Shown here piece after piece: positions 60,570 to 64,000 of a DNA stretch of 64,000 bases. Position numbers and translations under genes: made by a program. This DNA comes from Limnoperna fortunei (lineage: Eukaryota; Mollusca; Bivalvia; Mytilida; Modiolidae), in NCBI GenBank assembly GCA_944474755.1, contig OX104113.1:48189644-48253643 (forward strand), in the 5' to 3' direction. The number at the start of each line of letters is the position of its first letter. Positions within the stretch are counted from its first letter, which is position 1. A model generated the notes under the pieces. The model was not told the origin of the DNA. It did no database searches and was given only the letters and a program-made list of their open reading frames with translations.

Positions 60570-63500
60570 ATGTTTTCACAAAAGAGTAAGATGACCATCA
60601 GTCTAGAGATCAAGAAGGATGATGAGAGCCATACCGTTTTAACGGAAATAGCTGACGTTCAGAAAATTACAGGCCAAATGGACTATTTTGGCTGCAAGAA
60701 AATATTTCATAATAGAAAGTCCAGAAGTAAAAGACATTGATGAGTGGGGTAGCAAAGGATACAAGATCCTGACATCAATTTAACTTGTGCTACAAATAAC
60801 CTGTTTCCTGAATATTTCACATTGAAATTTCTGCTCTTTTTTAGGTCAAGATGAAACTAGCTGAAATGACGTTTTTATTTGCTAATATCGGCTATGCTTA
60901 AAGCTACCATTTTACATGTTTTCTTTATTTCGAGATCTGGGACCAGACTGAAAGGGTTCCCAGCCCAGCGCATCGCCGTTTGGCGTAAAGAGGATACCCT
61001 CTCGTATGGGGGAAGGGGTTGCCAGGTGATAATACGGAAAGGCTGGTCGCGGACCGTAGTGGCTAACGCTTGAAAGAGCCACGCTCCTTGCACGATAAAG
61101 ACCCCTTTTGTCGATTAAAAAAACGCTCAGTATAGTCACTACCAACAAGCTAAATTCTCCACCCCTACCAAAAACTCCACACTTGTCAAGTTTCAGTATA
61201 AATTGTATTCCCGGTGTTCCATCCCACACGTTATTTCCCGTTGATTAATTGTTTGTTTACTTGTTCTGAATGTAGCTGAAATACTGCTCACTAGGTCAAA
61301 CCCGTTTTGACCTCACGAATAGAAGATGAGTTAAGGGAGCTAAATTAAGAATTTAGTAAGTGATAAGCCTCCGTCGCCCCATCCATCGCTATTTAGTCTT
61401 TCATTTCGTTAGTGCCTGCAGATAAACGTCAGTTAATTCTTTCAAACTGTTGTACATTCTACATAATGTTTTCACAAAAGAGTAAGATGACCATCAGTCT
61501 AGAGATCAAGAAGGATGATAAGGACCATACCGGTTCAACGGAAATAGCTGATGTTCGGAAAATTACAGGCCAATTTGACTATGAGGCTGCAAGAAAATAT
61601 TGCAAAAAATGAAAGTCCAGAAGTAAAAGACATTGATGAGTGGGGTATGAAACTAGATGAAATGACGTGTTTTTATTTGCTTATATCTGCTATGCTTAAA
61701 GCTACCATTTTACATGTTTTCTTTATTTGGAGGTCTGGGACCAGACTGAAAGGGTTCCCCATATTTCGTAAATGGGATACCCTCTCGTATGGAGGAAGGG
61801 GTCGCCAGGTGATAATACGGAAAGGCTGGTCGCGGACCGTAGTGGCTAACGCTTGAAAAGTGCCACGCTCCTTGCACGATAAAGACCCCTTTTGTAGATT
61901 TCAAAATAAAGACTCAGTGTAGTCACTACCAACAAGCTTAATTCTCCACCCCTACCAAAAACTTCACACTTTTCAAGTTTCAGTATAAATTGTATTCCCG
62001 GTGTTCCATCCCACACGTTATTTTCCGTTGATTAATTGTTTGTTTACTTGTTCTGAATGTAGCTGAAATACTACTCACTATGTCAAACACGTTTTGACCC
62101 CACGAATAGAAGATGAGTAAAGGGAGCTAAATTAAGAATTTAGTAAGTGATAAGCCTCCGTCGCCCCATCCATAGCTATTAGTCTTTCATTTCGTTAGTC
62201 CCTGCAGATAAACGTCAGTTAATTCTTTCAAACTGTTGTACATTCTACATAATGTTTTCACAAAAGAGTAAGATGACCATCAGTCTAGAGATCAAGAAGG
62301 ATGATAAGGACCATACCGTTTCAAAGGAAATAGCTGATGTTCGGAAAATTATAGGCAAAATTGACTATGAGGCTGCAAGAAAATATTTCAAAAAAATGAA
62401 AGTCCAGAAGTAAAAGACATTGATGAGTGGGGTAGCCTAAGAATACAAGATCCTGACATCAATTTAACTTGTGCTACAAATAACCTGTTTCCTGCATATT
62501 TTCTATTGAAATTTCTGCTCTTTTTTAGGTCAAGATGAAACTAGATGAAATGACGTGTTTTTATTTGCTTATATCAGCTATGCTTAAAGCTACCATTTTA
62601 CATGTTTTCTTTATTTCGAGGTCTGGGACCAGACTGAAAGGGTTCCCCATATTTCGTAAATGGGATACCCTCTCGTATGGAGGAAGGGGTCGCCAGGTGA
62701 TAATACGGAAAGGCTGGTCGCGGACCGTAGTGGCTAACGCTTGAAAAGTGCCACGCTCCTTGCACGATAAAGACCCATTTTGTAGATTTAAAAAAAAAAG
62801 ACTCAATGTAGTCACTACCAACAAGCTTAATTCTCCACCCCTACCAAAAACTTCACACTTTTCAAGTTTCAGTATAAATTGTATTCCCGGTGTTCCATCC
62901 CACACGTTATTTTCCGTTGATTAATTGTTTGTTTACTTGTTCTGAATGTAGCTGAAATACTACTCACTATGTCAAACACGTTTTGACCCCACGAATAGAA
63001 GATGAGTAAAGGGAGCTAAATTAAGAATTTAGTAAGTGATAAGCCTCCGTCGCCCCATCCATAGCTATTAGTCTTTCATTTCGTTAGTCCCTGCAGATAA
63101 ACGTCAGTTAATTCTTTCAAACTGTTGTACATTCTACATAATGTTTTCACAAAAGAGTAAGATGACCATCAGTCTAGAGATCAAGAAGGATGATAAGGAC
63201 CATACCGTTTCAAAGGAAATAGCTGATGTTCGGAAAATTATAGGCAAAATTGACTATGAGGCTGCAAGAAAATATTTCAAAAAAATGAAAGTCCAGAAGT
63301 AAAAGACATTGATGAGTGGGGTAGCCTAAGAATACAAGATCCTGACATCAATTTAACTTGTGCTACAAATAACCTGTTTCCTGCATATTTTCTATTGAAA
63401 TTTCTGCTCTTTTTTAGGTCAAGATGAAACTAGATGAAATGACGTGTTTTTATTTGCTTATATCAGCTATGCTTAAAGCTACCATTTTACATGTTTTCTT

Positions 63501-64000
63501 TATTTCGAGGTCTGGGACCAGACTGAAAGGGTTCCCCATATTTCGTAAATGGGATACCCTCTCGTATGGAGGAAGGGGTCGCCAGGTGATAATACGGAAA
63601 GGCTGGTCGCGGACCGTAGTGGCTAACGCTTGAAAAGTGCCACGCTCCTTGCACGATAAAGACCCCTTTTGTAGATTTAAAAAAAAAAGACTCAATGTAG
63701 TCACTACCAACAAGCTTAATTCTCCACCCCTACCAAAAACTTCACACTTTTCAAGTTTCAGTATAAATTGTATTCCCGGTGTTCCATCCCACACGTTATT
63801 TTCCGTTGATTAATTGTTTGTTTACTTGTTCTGAATGTAGCTGAAATACTACTATGTAAAACACGTTTTGACCCCACGAATAGAAGATGAGTAAAGGGAT
63901 CTAAATTAAGAATTTAGTAAGTGATAAGCCTCCGTCGCCCCATCCATAGCTATTAGTCTTTCATTTCGTTAGTCCCTGCAGATAAACGTCAGTTAATTCT
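60570..64000. repeat. Second copy of the four-monomer type, extended, cut by window end
   Basis: Lengths 896, 786, 889, then a monomer from 63,141 that runs off the edge. The 786-bp deletion form recurs at 61,466-62,251. The 63,141 monomer resembles the 62,252 one, yet carries the AATACTACTATGTAAAACAC deletion of the 58,799 monomer, so this copy appears to have gained one extra monomer relative to the 3455-bp unit. Confidence 0.8.

Larger units (their letters stand above)
30978..64000. repeat. Satellite array, 38 monomers of about 890 bp with higher-order structure
   Basis: Using the block ATGTTTTCACAAAAGAG as a phase mark, monomers start at 31,007 (diverged), 31,867, 32,774, 33,669, 34,567, 35,460, 36,066, 36,973, 37,869, 38,755, 39,651, 40,538, 41,425, 42,186, 43,093, 43,989, 44,876, 45,763, 46,524, 47,431, 48,327, 49,213, 50,109, 50,996, 51,883, 52,644, 53,551, 54,447, 55,333, 56,229, 57,115, 58,013, 58,799, 59,684, 60,570, 61,466, 62,252 and 63,141. 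Usual lengths are 885-907; short forms are 606, 761 and 786. Some lengths recur in a fixed order, which defines the higher-order units listed below. All monomers are in the same orientation. The array runs off the right edge. All the 60-118-codon frames inside are repeats of the same few by-product frames. Confidence 0.97.

Noticed and set aside
30978..64000. CRISPR array or prokaryotic repeat
   Set aside because: The repeats are about 890 bp in direct tandem without spacers, and the flanking DNA is eukaryotic in every respect.
30978..64000. CENP-B-box-like motif in the monomer
   Set aside because: I looked for TTCG-N4-A-NN-CGGG on both strands of a representative monomer; near matches such as TTCGGAAAATTACAGG fail in the CGGG part. 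Centromere identity therefore cannot be argued from this.
30978..64000. Tandem rRNA, histone or other functional gene cluster
   Set aside because: No rRNA, tRNA or histone sequence is present in the monomer, and its open frames are broken in most copies.

Overview
The window looks like repeat-rich nuclear DNA from a lophotrochozoan animal, most likely a bivalve mollusc. It is AT-rich, has no operon-like gene packing, contains exon-like blocks with GT/AG borders, and is full of decayed eukaryotic transposons. The bivalve call rests on dispersed repeats whose wording I recognise from mussel and other bivalve genomes (the GTCCAGCGAGCAGTATTTC element, the triplicated 'pathway' style repeats at 10.2 and 28.5 kb). 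It is an inference from memory, not a database result. I see no intact host gene.

Positions 1 to 30,970 are a transposon graveyard. Recognisable pieces are: a possible orphan exon (489-627); a Penelope-like reverse transcriptase remnant (about 4140-5190) whose catalytic YIDD reads YIYD; an RNase H remnant of a non-LTR element on the minus strand (about 9530-9895); a Mutator-like transposase scrap inside an inverted-repeat pair (14.3-15.5 kb); a Tc1/mariner-like helix-turn-helix scrap (17.64 kb); a DEDDh exonuclease fragment on the minus strand (19.8-20.25 kb); an intron-containing hAT-family (ZNF862-like) pseudogene (20.56-24.37 kb); and a PHD-like zinc-finger exon bracketed by copies of a 20-bp motif (26.4-27.4 kb). 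Four copies of one roughly 400-bp dispersed element (1.2, 5.5, 11.5 and 12.1 kb) and two inverted copies of a TIR-bearing MITE-like element (2.2 and 29.9 kb) lie between them.

From about 30,980 to the right end (33 kb, 38 monomers, continuing past the window) there is one satellite array. Monomers are 885-907 bp, with shortened forms of 606, 761 and 786 bp. The left five monomers are diverged from each other. After a deletion-fusion monomer at 35,460 the array becomes higher-order: a seven-monomer, 6120-bp unit (36,066-42,185), a five-monomer 4338-bp version that lacks exactly two monomers (42,186-46,523), a second full 6120-bp unit (46,524-52,643), and a partial one (52,644 to about 56,800). 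A different four-monomer unit of about 3455 bp follows (57,115 onward).

Each monomer is a composite. About 40 percent is an antisense copy of the same dispersed element seen at 1.2-12.4 kb. The rest carries an exon-like open frame and a splice-acceptor-like tract that are frame-broken in most copies. The most interesting result is this origin and architecture: an invertebrate higher-order satellite apparently built from a gene fragment plus a resident transposable element, with visible unequal-exchange steps.
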